The notes under the pieces are model-generated. The model did not search any database, had not been told where the DNA came from, and was given only the letters and a program-made list of their open reading frames with translations. A DNA stretch of 64,000 bases from Anthopleura xanthogrammica (taxonomy: Eukaryota; Cnidaria; Anthozoa; Actiniaria; Actiniidae): positions 11,639,486 to 11,703,485 of the forward strand of contig OZ025206.1 in NCBI GenBank assembly GCA_964019055.1. Direction: 5' to 3'. Of the stretch, positions 46,191 to 58,226 are shown one piece after another; positions within the stretch are counted from its first letter, which is position 1, and every line of letters starts with the position of its first letter. A program made the translations under genes and the position numbers.

Positions 46191-49100
46191 CTACAAGTCG
46201 GCAAATAATTTACAAGTTGTACTTGGGTAATCCTTAATGTTATCGTACACCCGAATGACATCTGGGTTGTTTAATATCAAGTCAATAAGTTTATCAGCCT
46301 TTTCAACTTGAGGTTCTGTTAATGTAGCCATAGCTTTTGGGAAATATTCTTGTCCATTGGAGGGTATGGAACATTTTTCTTCTGTGGATACAATGCCATC
46401 TGAAACTTTTTTCATTTCTTTGAATGGACAAACAAACTGTAAAAAAAAGATATAAAATTAAAATATGCTATAGAGGACTTTGTGGTAATCAGTATGATAT
46501 CAGGTGCAAAACATTTGAAAAGAGAACAAGGCCACATTCATGGGCTAAAGCAACAAATTTCTTCAAATAAAGTCACTGACTCACTAAAGAAGTTTTTTTA
46601 CATATTGCAAGTTTTTTTTGTACAAATGCGGTATCTAAGATTACTATTAATTTTTGTTGAATATCAAAAAAAAGCAAAAGCAAAAACAGAGCTGCTAAAT
46701 GGCCAGAAAAGATGACTGGCCAAATCAGAATGATCAACATGTGACCAGTCAATATGACAGGTCCAGAGAACTGGCCTAAGAGGCATTTGGCCAGACATTG
46801 TTTTATGACTGACCATTATTTTGAGCCCTGTTACAGATGTACCTTAATGACTCGTTTTCCATCTTCCAGTTGTGTAAAATAAACATCTTCAGCACCAGCC
46901 TCTATTGCTACTTCTTCTATCTAAAAACAGAAAGACCCAATTGTGACCCTAGTGAAGTGTTTTAATGATGGTAATGATTCACTAACATTTGTTGTCAACT
47001 ATGTTCAATATATCAATTAACAAATAAAAAAGGTGGTAGAGCTATAGCCCAACCTGCCCCTTCACATCTGTGGTCCAGTAAACGTTTTTAATGCTCAAGC
47101 CCTAACAAACAGGGATGCATGATGGAGTGAAATTTAAGAGGTGGGCTAAAAAAACTCATTGCAGCTTTAGTTACTGTAATGTCAATGAGGCTCATTCTAG
47201 TAGATGAGCACCAATAATAAACACCATGGTCACCCACAGCTGACTGATTGGTGCACAGCTTCTGGGATGGTCAGTCCCCCTCCCCTCTCTCGCCCTCCAC
47301 ACACATGGACAAAGTGTTTTTGGAGGCAATAAAAAATAACAAGAACCTTACCTTGTCAACTACATCATCATTTGGGTATTCTTTTTTATGTAAATCTTCA
47401 ATGTATAAATAATCTTCAATTGTTACAACTCCTAGAAATAGGGCGAAATCCGATTTAAGAAATTATATATCATGCAATAATGCAAAAGATATGTTGCAAT
47501 GGTGTATACATCTAGTCTTGCATGGATATAAGAATGTCTCCCCCCCCCCCCCCCCTCAAAAAATAGTGTTGCATTGGTTGGGTGTTGGTAGAGTATGACT
47601 ATCTGTATGTTATCAATATGGCATATGATAAACATGATATGCATATGATGATTGAATGAAATGTGTACATTTCAATATGGTGTAGGTAAGTTGACCGACA
47701 CCCTACTGACACTGATTTTGGGGTGGTTTCTTTACTCTTGCTGTCATCCATCATGATAACACTGGGATGTTAGGGATTTATTCTACTTTATCACATTACC
47801 ACGCAAATGGAATCAGGATTCCTCAATGTTGTACCATAATAATCCTGTATATACCACCACAAAGATAAATTTGAACTTTTTGTACAAAATTTAATTACAC
47901 TATACTTGCCTTTACTTTCAAACTGAAAAAGTACGGACCCTCCTTCTTTCATTGTTCCTCTTGGTCCAAAAATAAGACAAAAACAGTAATTAGTACACAA
48001 TAGTACGATAGACACCTTGCAATAATTGATAATTTGATGTCAATCCCTAGCTTTGGGTGACGGGGGGGGGGGGGGGGGGAGGGGGGGGGGGAGAGGGAGG
48101 TTAAAACAATGAAAAAATTACATCAAAGAATTTCAATTGAGTGCAATGATTCTATACCCCTTCTAGACAACTTGCCACTTCTAGACAATTAACTCACCCA
48201 TTTCTCTTTAAAATACTGCCCACATCAATCTTTGCTTTGACTTTGTTGGTTGTTACAATGTCTACCAGAAGCCCACAAGCACCAGGTCCTCTTGCTTCTA
48301 GAAGCATTTGAGACAAAGGGTTGTCTTTGTTCTGTATACAAGCAACAAAAGATAAGTTAGAGGAATGAAACCAAGGGTAGGAATACAGCAGGATGTTTAA
48401 AATCATTATCAATTTTACCATATAATTTTTTTCAGAAAAACCTCTTGATCTTGGCTGACACATATATATTGAATTGGGTTTTAGGATGTTATGATTGAGG
48501 GTTGCTGAGGGAGTGTTTGAACACATAAAAAGCCCTTAAATCATAGAAGAAAAAATATGCAAAAAAAGAGGTGGGGGATGCTGTTATGATATACTAATTC
48601 TTCTAGCAAAATCCTATCTGTTACAGTACCATAAATAAATTGGGTCATTTACACAAAATATAACCTTACCCCCTGACCAGACTTGATTGCATTTTCTATA
48701 CTGGATTTTGGCATGTTTGCTGCTTTGGCACGTTCAATTACTGCTTCAAGACGAGGGTTTAATGATATATCTGCTGCTCCTTCTAAAAATTATTTGTTAG
48801 AAAGATTATCATCAATGGTAACCTTAACCTTTTTACTTAGAAAGGCATGACGTAGTGTCCTTCTTAGGTTTTACCTTGTTCTTGTGTTCTGGATAGTGAT
48901 GTTATAAATTCAGACCTGTACTTAGGGGGTGTGTGTGGGGTGGGGTAGGGGGTTCACTGGGTGACTGGGCATGTATGGGGTCTGCACCAAAGGTCAAGCA
49001 CACAGGGACACAGTCTCATATTACTAGTCTGCTGCAACAATGCATTCTGGGACTGTTATCTCAATCAAATAACACCAAACAAAAGATGTTATGGTTTGTT

Positions 49101-49719
49101 GGTCTTTTGTTTGGTGTTTTTTGATTGAGATAACAGACCCAGAATGCATTGCTGCAGCAGACTTGTAACAAAGACTATGAAACCAAAACACCTGCATAAA
49201 TTTAGGAAAAAAGGAGAAAAAAGACCAATAAATTCATCCAATAACGAGAACGAAAGCCAGCTTTCTAATATTATAAAAATCTAATAGACATCTGATTGAT
49301 CGTTTCTTTTCCTCCTTCTCAAATCCATGAAAATCCCCTTGCCACAGGGAGCCCAAGTAAAATTATTGTCAAGGTGCTTTTCTGTCCTGACAGTCATTAA
49401 AAAGCTACCAAAGTTTGTAAAGATTTAGTTACAGTAAAATACAGAAATGTAAACTCTGCATTTAATCCTAAATATGGTTCTTACCCCTTACAGCAGTCAT
49501 TATTTCAGCTGTTAGCCTCCCGAACATTTTACTTCGAGCAAAGTCAATATGAGCCTTTTTGAACTTGATATTCGCCCAGTGGCTATGCCCTGCCATCCTC
49601 TTCATAATTATAAATAAGTTAACTTTTACACTGCATAGTGTAGGTCGTATATTTTGATTCGTAAGCGTAGAAATAACAGGAGTAAGTTTAAGAGCTTTAC
49701 GTCCCACCACGACCGCCAT
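46191..49719 (-). CDS. TACO1: Mitochondrial translational activator of COX1 (TACO1/YebC family), complete, 7 exons, 311 aa
   Basis: YebC/PmpR-family protein of the mitochondrial matrix that supports translation of cytochrome c oxidase subunit I. Exons: 49485-49719, 48670-48782, 48198-48331, 47910-47959, 47352-47431, 46843-46920, 46191-46436; total 936 nt. An N-terminal presequence of about 40 residues, rich in Lys/Arg and Ser/Thr, precedes [23 protein letters not shown], the conserved YebC start. Later family blocks are [66 protein letters not shown], and [17 protein letters not shown]. The donor of exon 4 is GC rather than GT (GAAAGTAAAG|GCAAGT at 47910/47909), a canonical GC-AG intron context. 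Length agrees with vertebrate TACO1 (~300 aa). Confidence 0.96.
48062..48100. repeat. Poly(G) tract
   Basis: About 29 of 31 bases are G on the plus strand, followed by GAGAGGGAGG. It is intronic in TACO1 and prone to replication and assembly errors. Confidence 0.95.
49011..49180. mobile_element. Palindromic MITE in a TACO1 intron
   Basis: AGTCTGCTGCAACAATGCAT ... CTGTTATCTCAATCAAA is mirrored by TTTGATTGAGATAACAG ... ATGCATTGCTGCAGCAGACT. The stem is about 75 bases with a small loop. Confidence 0.85.
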
Positions 49720-50087
49720 CTTGAATTGTCATATAATAAATCTCACCGGGGGAGGGGTAAGAGCAAAATAAATTCTTATGCTATAGACACAACAGTGCCT
49801 TAAATATACATAATATTTTTAGTGTGTTAGAATATTTTGGTGGTTGAATTAACAAATACAACAAGTATAAATTGTTTTAATAGGATTGGAATTATTTTTA
49901 ATGCGTTGAAAAAATTGTTTGAAGAGTCCCTCCCCGGACAAAATTTTTTTTGCCACACCAGGAGTGGTTACTAAGCAAGGTGATTTTCTTCTCGACAGCA
50001 AGAAAGACACGTTACGTCTCATTGTATTTTCAACATTTTTTCTCTAAATTTCATTCCCTTATATCAAGACAGGAACAATTTTAAAAG
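49720..50087. promoter_or_regulatory. Head-to-head promoter region of TACO1 and UBXN4
   Basis: Only 368 bases separate the two start codons, so the region must contain both core promoters unless untranslated first exons exist elsewhere. A GC-richer patch CACCGGGGGAGGGG lies next to the TACO1 start. The remainder is AT-rich, and no factor site is assigned. Confidence 0.55.
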
Positions 50088-53000
50088 ATGCTTTGGTTTA
50101 GTGGGAGTATACCAGAGGCGATAATGTCATCGAAACAGCGGAAATTGCCTTTTGTGGTGTACATTGAAGGTGAGAAAGATGGCAAAAATTTGTTTCCTCA
50201 AAATTTTGCCTAAGCTTATAAATCAGTAAAGAATGAAAGAGATTTTCCTTTTAATCGGAACTTACACTGTATTTAGTTTTGATATGACTTTAAATACGGT
50301 TTCTTTGTTTCGAATTACCAGTGTGAAACATGGAAAGCTTTAGAAATTTAGCTTATATGGGCTAAATGATGCCTACGAAAATTTATAGCTCATGTCTTTT
50401 GTTTTTACGATCGTCCTAAAAAACGAAAAAAATAGATAGATTGCTTAAGTTAGGAGAATTTTTTGTATCTTATAGGCGAAGATGAATCCTCAACTTCAAT
50501 GAACGCTGTATGGGACGACGCAAAGGTGATAGTTTAAGTATTATTATGTTAAGTAAAAGAAACTTTAAATAAACAAATTTCAAGAATTCATGAGAGACGA
50601 TTATTTGTGGAAGAAGAGGAAAATGTTTCTGAACTTTTAAACAATTAAAATAATTATCATTTAAAAAAAATGATATTCAATTACAATTCTGTTTAATCAG
50701 GAAATTCATAAATACGAATAATTCTCACAGCTGTGTTTGTCAACATAATTTTAAGTTTTTGTGTGTTTATAAATGAGATACTATCTGTGTAGTACCTATA
50801 TAACTTGGGATTTATCACCTAGAGCTGTTTTCATATGAATTGAAATGTATGGTACTAAATGAGGGTAAAATAGCCCACTTCCACTTGCATCACTTGTCAC
50901 ACAAATGTTTCAATACAATTAGGCTCCTGCTACATTAAATCTATTCTTTTCTCCTATAGAAAATCATTGAGTATTTCAATATGCATAGTGCCTTGCATTG
51001 AAACCTTTGTGAGTGACAAGTGAAGCATATTGCAGAAGTGGGCTATTGAAATGACTTCTCATTGTTATTCTGTGAATCATGCAATAACAGTACATGGCTA
51101 GTGTTACGTAAGATGCAGTACAGCCACAGAATAACTTTGAAATGTTTAGTGCAACATTTCCTGCTCATATGAAGATAGATCTATACATCCTTACAAAGGC
51201 CTCTCTCATTGTTAAAGAAGGCTAAAGAAGGTCCTACTGTAAATAAATGGGTCCCTGATGTTTCAAATGGTTTCTTTTTTAGGTGACAGAATTATTCACA
51301 AGTGAGAAATGTGTGGCTATCAAACTGAAAAAAGACAGGTACTTGAACATGGATATGATATTGCAGATACATACATGTGATGCAATGGAAAATAGAAAAA
51401 TTTTCCATGTTTTCCTTTTGATGTCATGATGAACTTTCTTACAGTAATTAGGTATTAACTTTCAACCAATATTTTTGTTGCAGTGAGGAGTGCACACAGT
51501 TTTCACAGCTCTGTATCCTTCTGTATACTGTATATATGCTTGTGGTTTTCTTACCTTCAATTTACTAGTATTTGAATAGATCCATTCACACGGGTGATTT
51601 TTATGTGATTTCCATGCTGACAGAAAATTTTTCAGGCTTCCAAACTTAAACATATGAGTAACTTCTGGGCTTGATTTTGCTCAGCTTTTAGGTGTAAGAT
51701 CAGAAATGTGATTTGTGCAAGGAAGTCCAGCTGTATGTCTTTGTCAATCTGGGGTCTTCACAGCCCTTTCAACAAGGTCTTGAGATGCATTAAGGTTTTG
51801 GAAATACATACTTTTTTAAACTGCATGAAAATGCATGATTTCCCCATTCTGTACAAGGATGCTTATGTTATTATATCCTTAACTGCATGTGATCAGATCC
51901 TGTTGTCTGTGTGCCATCAGTATTCTTTATTGATCAGAATGGGATGCCTCTAGAGCTTGTGGGAGGGGCAGTCAGTGTTGATGAGTTCATTGGGAAAACA
52001 AACACAGCATTTCAGGTATGGACAAACAATTATTATGGACACATGCCACATACTAAAGTAACTATGGCTCACACTTGATCCCACTTTAATTCACTTAACG
52101 ATGCATGTTTTAACTCTAATTATTGATAGTTTATTAAATGTCTTGTCTTTTGTTAGACCTTTCAAAAACAAATACCCAGTGTCCAAGAAAGTAGTCAACC
52201 CCCTCAGGTAAGTTTTGTTGAGGCTGGTGATATTTTTGTTATGGGTGTCCTGTGGTCGGATGTGCATGTCAATGCATTGGGCTTCCTGTGTATTCTGTTC
52301 CCACTGCACTTATATTCGCCTTGGGTCCCTTTGCTTTTAGGCGCTTCAGAACATTCAAAACAAATGCTTTTGCTCTCATGGGAATAAACAATTGGCTGCC
52401 ATGTGATTAAAGCCCATTAGGGAAGATTACATATGATTGTATAAGGAGATGCCATGCCATAAATTGAATAAAAATTTTTGTTTTGTTTTTCAGAGCTCAA
52501 CATCAAATGCACACGAAGCTACACCAACAAGCACTGTTGAAGAAAGAGTTGAGAGGTAATGGTTAAAAGTTATCCCTACGTATGCTACCTTTGAGTTCTA
52601 TTTTTTAAGCTATTTTTTATTTTTTATTTTGTATACTATTGAATCTTGTGGTTTGACCTTTGAGCTAAGCTAATTTTGATCCAATTTATTTATCAGAGCA
52701 AAAAGACTAATCGAAGAGAAAAGAAAAGAAAAAGAAGAAAGAGAGAAAAAGGTAAGAGTGCTGATACCCAAAGACAGCACTCCCCACCCTAAGATGTGCT
52801 GAGGTGGGGTGGCACAACTGTCTTGTATGAATTGGCCCTTGGTTACTAAATGCAGTGGCAGATCCAGTGGAGGGGTGCAGGGGGTGTGCACCCCCCTCTC
52901 GGAGCAACTTTCCCCCCTATTTTGAAGATACCCAGTGTTTTCTTTCTTCTGAGGGTTACACCCCCTGGGCTGACTTTGTGCCCTGCACCCCTCCCTGAAC

Positions 53001-55863
53001 AAAATCCTGGATCCGCCCCTGAAACGATAATGCAGGTATCCTAAGGGGAGGTCATGACCTCGATCATATCGATCACAAAGGTTCAAATGTTCTGGACTGC
53101 TGCTTTCTCCCACAGACCAACCCGAGTAACATTCTGCACGATTGTCAAATTAGACAGTCCTAGAAAATATGCTGATTCTTAGCAAACTTAGAAAAATGTC
53201 ATGTTTTGATTTTCCTGTAATAGGTTATCAATAATAGTCCTATAATGGTGTAGCCAATCAGAGACCGCACCGAAGCGGAAACCTTCGGGACCTTGCTTCG
53301 GACTCTGCATAATAAAGAGGCATCACTGTTTATTTTTTTAGGAACAACTCGAAAAAGAAACAAAACGGCGCCTAGAAGGACAAGAACTGACATCAGCAAA
53401 GAAAGAAATAGAAGAAAGAAAACAAAGAGAAATCGTGAATCAAATCCGGGAAGACAAAGCAAATGAAAAAGCTGCCCGCGAGGCTGTTCGTAAGCAAATC
53501 GCTCAGGATAAGGCTGAGAGAGAAGCGAGAAGACAAAATGAGCTGCGAGAACGAAAACGTGCAGCAGGAGCAGACACACCGTCCACAAGTATGCCTGGGT
53601 CAAGTGATTCGACTGCCCCTAAACCAACCAGGTGAGGAAAATCTGCTTCGTTTGCCAGTCTTTACCTATACAAAAGTTTCTGTTACACTTTTAAGCAAGT
53701 TTTAAGACGAGTTGCATGGTTAACATGCTAAATTTTTGAGCTTTTAGCGTAATGCTGTCCCATTTCAGACCACGTATAATTTTCTTGAGAATAAGATTCT
53801 TGTTTGAGTTGGATCCATATTCATCTGCCTTCTCATGTGCAACCGTTATACAAAGAAATGATACTCTAGGGAATGACACGTGGAAAAACAATACGCCCAA
53901 GCTAAAGTATGACTACTTATAACTGGAAGTTTTATTGCACTCGTGGTTGTGCCTTGTAACACCCTTGTAAAACTTCTTGCAACAACGGCCTTTGTATACG
54001 AGTGCCAGCGCCTTTAGATACCCAGTACTTCTGGGGAGTGTAAATATTTCGGTTAATGCTATTTCTGATTTGCGCTAATTAATATTCACCTCGTTTTTGT
54101 GTTTTCTGATACAGCACGACAACTCGTCTCCAGTTCCGCCTTCCCGATGGTAGCAGTGTAATGCACACACTACAAGCAGACGCGCTCCTAGAGGCAGCCA
54201 GACAGTTTATTAAATCAGTAAGTAAATCATTTGTGCCGTGCCGGTAGTGCCATACCCACTGGACCCTGTAATTGCTTCTGGGGTGATATCCCCGTGATCG
54301 TGCTGCCTGTCGTGATTGTTACACAAAGGGAATACCTACCAGATTTCCTGCAAGCTTGGAACATACTTGGCATGAACACAGCAGTATTGCGCTTTTCTCA
54401 GCGCGCCCTCTCACCTGTTGTCGCCAATTCTTTGCAATAAATATTGACCAAGATGTCCACCATTTGATTTATTTGATATTTTCTTACAGCAAATGGATTC
54501 AGGGTACAAATCCATCACCCTGTCTACCGTCTATCCACGTCGTCAACTGACAGAAGAAGACATGAACATGACCTTGACTGCGCTAAACCTTGTCCCCAGT
54601 GCTACTCTGATCGTTTCTCCAGTAAGTCTATCCAATAGTCTCCACTTGGTATTTATTGATCATTAAACCACGTGTCCTGTTGGTGTAGATGACCCTTTGT
54701 TGCAATACGAACGTTTAGCTTAAGCGTAATGTTTTCTCACTTCAGACCACGTGTCATTCCCTAAAGTATCATTTCTTTGTTCAACGGTTGCACATGAGAA
54801 GACACATGAATATGGATACAACTCAAACAAAGAGTCTTATTTTCAAGAGAATGACAAGTGCTCTGAAAATGGAAAACATTACGCCAAAGTTAAAGGGTCT
54901 ATTGGAGTTGGATTTCAAATATCTGAATATCATACTATGTGTATTTGACAGGGAGGTTCTACATCATCTGCAGTAGCAAGGAGCAGTTCATCAGGTTTCT
55001 CAGGCATCGTCATGATGATCCTGGCGCCTTTCCTGGCAGTCTACAACTTTGTCAAAATGTTTATATTTGGTGGATCAGACAACCCTAGAGGGTCTTACGG
55101 TGGACAGAGCAATGAACCAAAAAGAGAGGAACTCAAACAAACAGGGTATGAATCATTAGAGCGGTATTCGTATGAGTTGGAGACGATACGGCAAATTCCG
55201 GTGTAGCCGTACCGTATCTTACCGTAACAATGCTTTGTGATTGGATGAATTACTAGACGACAATGGGAAGCCATTTCAATGTTACAGCATGTCGTACCGT
55301 GTAAGCGGTCAGTACCGTATGTTTCCCACTCACCATTCTTATGGGAAGCCATTTCAATGTTACAACATGTCGTACCGTGTAAGCGGTCAGTACCGTATGT
55401 TTCCCACTCACCATTCTTATGGGAAGCCATTTCAATGTTATGACATGTACTGTGTACGTGCTGTAAGGTAGTACCGTATGTTTCTCACTCATCAAAAAAC
55501 CGCTGTATTATTATAAGACAAATGTAGCCTGCACCAGTATGCGCAGTAGTATAAACTTGCCAGCCAAAAAAACATATCAGTTGCAATGAAAGAAAAAATC
55601 AAGAACTGAAAAGCTGATTTACACCACTTTGTCCCTGTAATCTCTATTTACTGCCATGCCACAGATTACCGTCGTGTAGTCGTCCAATTCTCCCTCAATT
55701 CTCGTCATTCTTTTTTCCCTTCAGAAACTCTAAAGGCGACGTAAGAAAACGCACTGGTAACCAAGGCATCGCAAACAAAGAAGGGAATATTCATCGCATA
55801 AGAAATCAAGACGATGATGATGAAAACAACACTTGGAACGGAAACTCCACCCAGCAGATGTAG
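50088..55863 (+). CDS. UBXN4: UBX domain protein 4 (erasin), complete, 13 exons, 453 aa
   Basis: ER-membrane UBX protein that recruits p97/VCP for ER-associated degradation. Exons: 50088-50169, 50476-50525, 51283-51338, 51484-51512, 51897-52015, 52157-52207, 52494-52555, 52697-52751, 53342-53631, 54115-54217, 54490-54621, 54952-55145, 55725-55863; 1362 nt with consistent phases. Starts MLWFSGSIPEAI (thioredoxin-like UAS region, with YPVVCVPSVFFID in exon 5). A Lys/Glu-rich coiled coil spans about residues 160-245 (exons 8-9). The UBX domain covers ~265-343 (TTRLQFRLPDGSSVMHTL; IVSP end). A hydrophobic intramembrane hairpin follows (~358-382, IVMMILAPFLAVYNFVKMFI). The C-terminus NNTWNGNSTQQM closely matches the vertebrate family end. 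ATTAAA at 55881-55886 is a plausible poly(A) signal. Introns carry two copies of one MITE, a GGATCC MITE and a 78-bp minisatellite. Confidence 0.96.
52856..53022. mobile_element. Palindromic MITE, family 'GGCGGATCCAGGATTTTGTTC', copy 2
   Basis: Ends GTGGCAGATCCAGTGGAGGG and GAACAAAATCCTGGATCCGC; internal CCCCTGGGCTGACTTTGTGC is the inverse of sequence in the 17.6-kb copy. Confidence 0.8.
53755..53905. mobile_element. MITE family A, copy 4
   Basis: CCCATTTCAGACCACGTATA ... ATCATTTCTTTG-type palindrome with CTTCTCATGTGCAACCGTTA and ATACGCCCAAGCTAAA. UBXN4 intron. Confidence 0.75.
54725..54900. mobile_element. MITE family A, copy 5 (inverted)
   Basis: CTTCAGACCACGTGTCATTC, AACGGTTGCACATGAGAAGA, ATGGATACAACTCAAACAAA and ACATTACGCCAAAGTTAAA. 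It lies in the UBXN4 intron before exon 12. Confidence 0.75.
55263..55496. repeat. 78-bp minisatellite, three units
   Basis: Units begin ATGGGAAGCCATTTCAATGT at 55263, 55341 and 55419, followed by CATGTCGTACCGTGTAAGCG. The third unit is degenerate at its end. It lies in the last UBXN4 intron; frames across it are repeats, not coding. Confidence 0.92.
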
Positions 55864-58226
55864 TTGTAAATAGCTATGCGATTAAAATTCTAAAAGTCAC
55901 AAAATAATGTTCTATCGATGGGCTTCAAGAGATTTTATTTGCTCTTCGTAGAGCCCGCTACTGCTTGCTGGAAGTCAATTTAATTGAAACACAACTAACG
56001 GTCATAATGGAGACGTCTGGGTTTTTGGCTTTCATCAATCACATTTCCAAAGGTCTGAGTTTAGTCTGGTTTTCACTAGCGACGCAAGCGCTAGAGTCCT
56101 TATATTGTGAAAACAGGCCCAACGCAAGTACAAGCAGAAGGATCAAACTGTTCCTTTCCTTGAGATTGCGCTTGCGTTTATGCTTGCTATTGAACTCAGT
56201 TTATAGTATATTTTGATTGACGGAAGCGAAGCCAAAAGCCCAGACGTCTTTGAATATCCTGGTCGAGTAATTATGAAAATGGGCGTTAAGTACAAAGTTA
56301 TAGCACAAGGAATCGCCCCTAGGTTTCCAAACTCTGTGGATTAGGGGACTTACTACTAACATGCGTTATGGCCATTGTACAATATACTGGGATTTTTTTG
56401 AAACTTATGGTGCTGACTTACAGCGTGTTATGACACGCCCTGACATTGAAATGGTCTAAAACTACTCTGAAATATGGTACATACAAGCACAATACAGCTA
56501 CTGCACGGATATCGACAAGATAACGGACTGATAACGAACCCGATTCGAATGTATGATGGATTTTAAAATTAATGTCCCACAATCCTGTTCGGGTTGATTC
56601 CTCACGGGGGTGGGGGGTGACCTTGTGCGTAGTTGATGTAATATATTCTCGTATGTATAATGAACAACATTAGAGACAAAAGATAGAAAAACAATAGAAT
56701 ACAGGAGATTGAATGAAGTGATTACATCACCTAGCAGGGTGTGTTACGAAGGTTCTCCCGATTCCTCACCAGTCTTCCTCTTATCTTCGGCAAGAATATA
56801 ATTATGACGTCATCAAACAAAGATGGCGGCCTGTCGTCACACTTATTTGTTCAGGACGAATGACAAGCAAGCTAAAATAGCTTCAAAAAAGATAAAACAC
56901 AGAAATGTAGTAAAATCACTAATTTAATGATTAATAAAAATCTATATAAACATTGATAAAATTTCTCTTCATTATGATTCATATATAAATTACCAAAAAT
57001 CATCCACATATAATACATCATAAATGAAACTATTATTTTTAGACTACATAGTACTTTTTTTACTTAAAATTTACTAAATATTGATTTGTAATTATCTAAC
57101 CACTACTTTAAAATATTATTAATCAATATACAGATGACGTCATATCCGGTCTGGATAACCAAGTAACCTCATATAACCCTATCTTATTTTGCTTTCTTTC
57201 CAGAGGGAAAAACGTCCTTCTTTGGCGGGTCTTGCCAAAGTCAATTATAAACAAGAGATAAACGTATATCTAGCCTCCTCCACCTGCGTATCTCTTTGCT
57301 TTGGGGTTGCTCGTTTGTTTCTTCGGCGGGCTACCTGTGGTGTGTATTGGGTTGGTGACCCTCCTCATAACACAGGTATCCCAAGCGCCAAAGACAGTAA
57401 TGAAGAAGAGAGAAACGCCTGCGGTGGAGGCCAACATATTTTTAAAATTCAAATAGTTAGGAACCAGTTTTATTCAATAAAGATTTTTCTCATTGATAAC
57501 CAATTAAAACTGTTCTTAATCTTTTCTCTTTAAAAAAATTCCATAAATTACTAAATCTACAGGAAGTTATATATATAAATATTAGTGCAATAAACTTTAA
57601 AAAAAAAATAGATTTAAAAAACTACTAAAATTAATTTTCATTCTCAAATTCTCCACATTTTCGTGATGACATTCATTTTTCTTCTCTCACCCTTTCTAAC
57701 TTCTCGTAATTTTTTTGCTCCTTGAATTATGGAATTAATTAACCAATCCCAGTATTTTCCAGTGTCTGTATGTACCTGACTCCTGATTTCCAGTCAAGTT
57801 GTAACTCTTTCACTAAGGATTTCCATTCTCATCCTTACCCCCTGAATTCTAAAGATCCTCATCTACCCAGTGACGCAAAAACTAAACGTAATGGCCCCAA
57901 GTCCATGATGGACTATTAAATACCCCTGATGTGTTTAAAAACAGATTAAAAAAATAAATTGTAACTATCGACATAAAGAACGATAAGAGAGAACAGTAAA
58001 CACAATAAACTCGACTGAGTTAACCGTATCCTGAATATCAGTTATTGTTTTTTTTTTATCTCCTTCACACACGAAGCTTCATTGCGTATCATGTTTTCGC
58101 CATGAATCGAAAATATACTCCGTGCGTTTACCTTTAGAAGACATTCACAACATCACATCCGAGATGTCCCGCGCGCAATACTGCGTTTAGCATCTATCTG
58201 CGCACTTCTGGCTCACTCGCTTTACT
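55864..58226. other. Tail-to-tail intergenic region between UBXN4 and STARD3
   Basis: AT-rich. Contains the UBXN4 poly(A) region (ATTAAA at 55881-55886) and no recognised conserved gene. A short minus-strand ORF at 57270-57437 is listed separately. The 57540-58100 stretch is unique AT-rich sequence in which nothing was recognised. Confidence 0.55.
57270..57437 (-). CDS. Possible 55-aa membrane micropeptide, unrecognised
   Basis: Starts at an ATG (57435-57437) as MLASTAGVSLFFITVFGAWD, a hydrophobic segment that could span a membrane. It continues TCVMRRVTNPIHTTGSPPKK and ends in a Lys/Pro/Gly-rich tail before TAG. The composition (N-terminal anchor, basic soluble tail) resembles small mitochondrial or ER integral proteins, but no family was recognised. 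The overlapping plus-strand frame is equally long, so chance is a real alternative. Confidence 0.2.
   Translation of the reverse strand: MLASTAGVSLFFITVFGAWDTCVMRRVTNPIHTTGSPPKKQTSNPKAKRYAGGGG

Noticed and set aside
53199..53603. 134-aa minus-strand frame with hydrophobic Leu/Phe runs
   Set aside because: Antisense of the Lys/Glu coiled-coil exon of UBXN4; AAG/GAG codons read backwards give Leu/Phe.
55095..55495. Repeat-containing 76-111-aa frames on both strands
   Set aside because: Products of the 78-bp minisatellite in the last UBXN4 intron.
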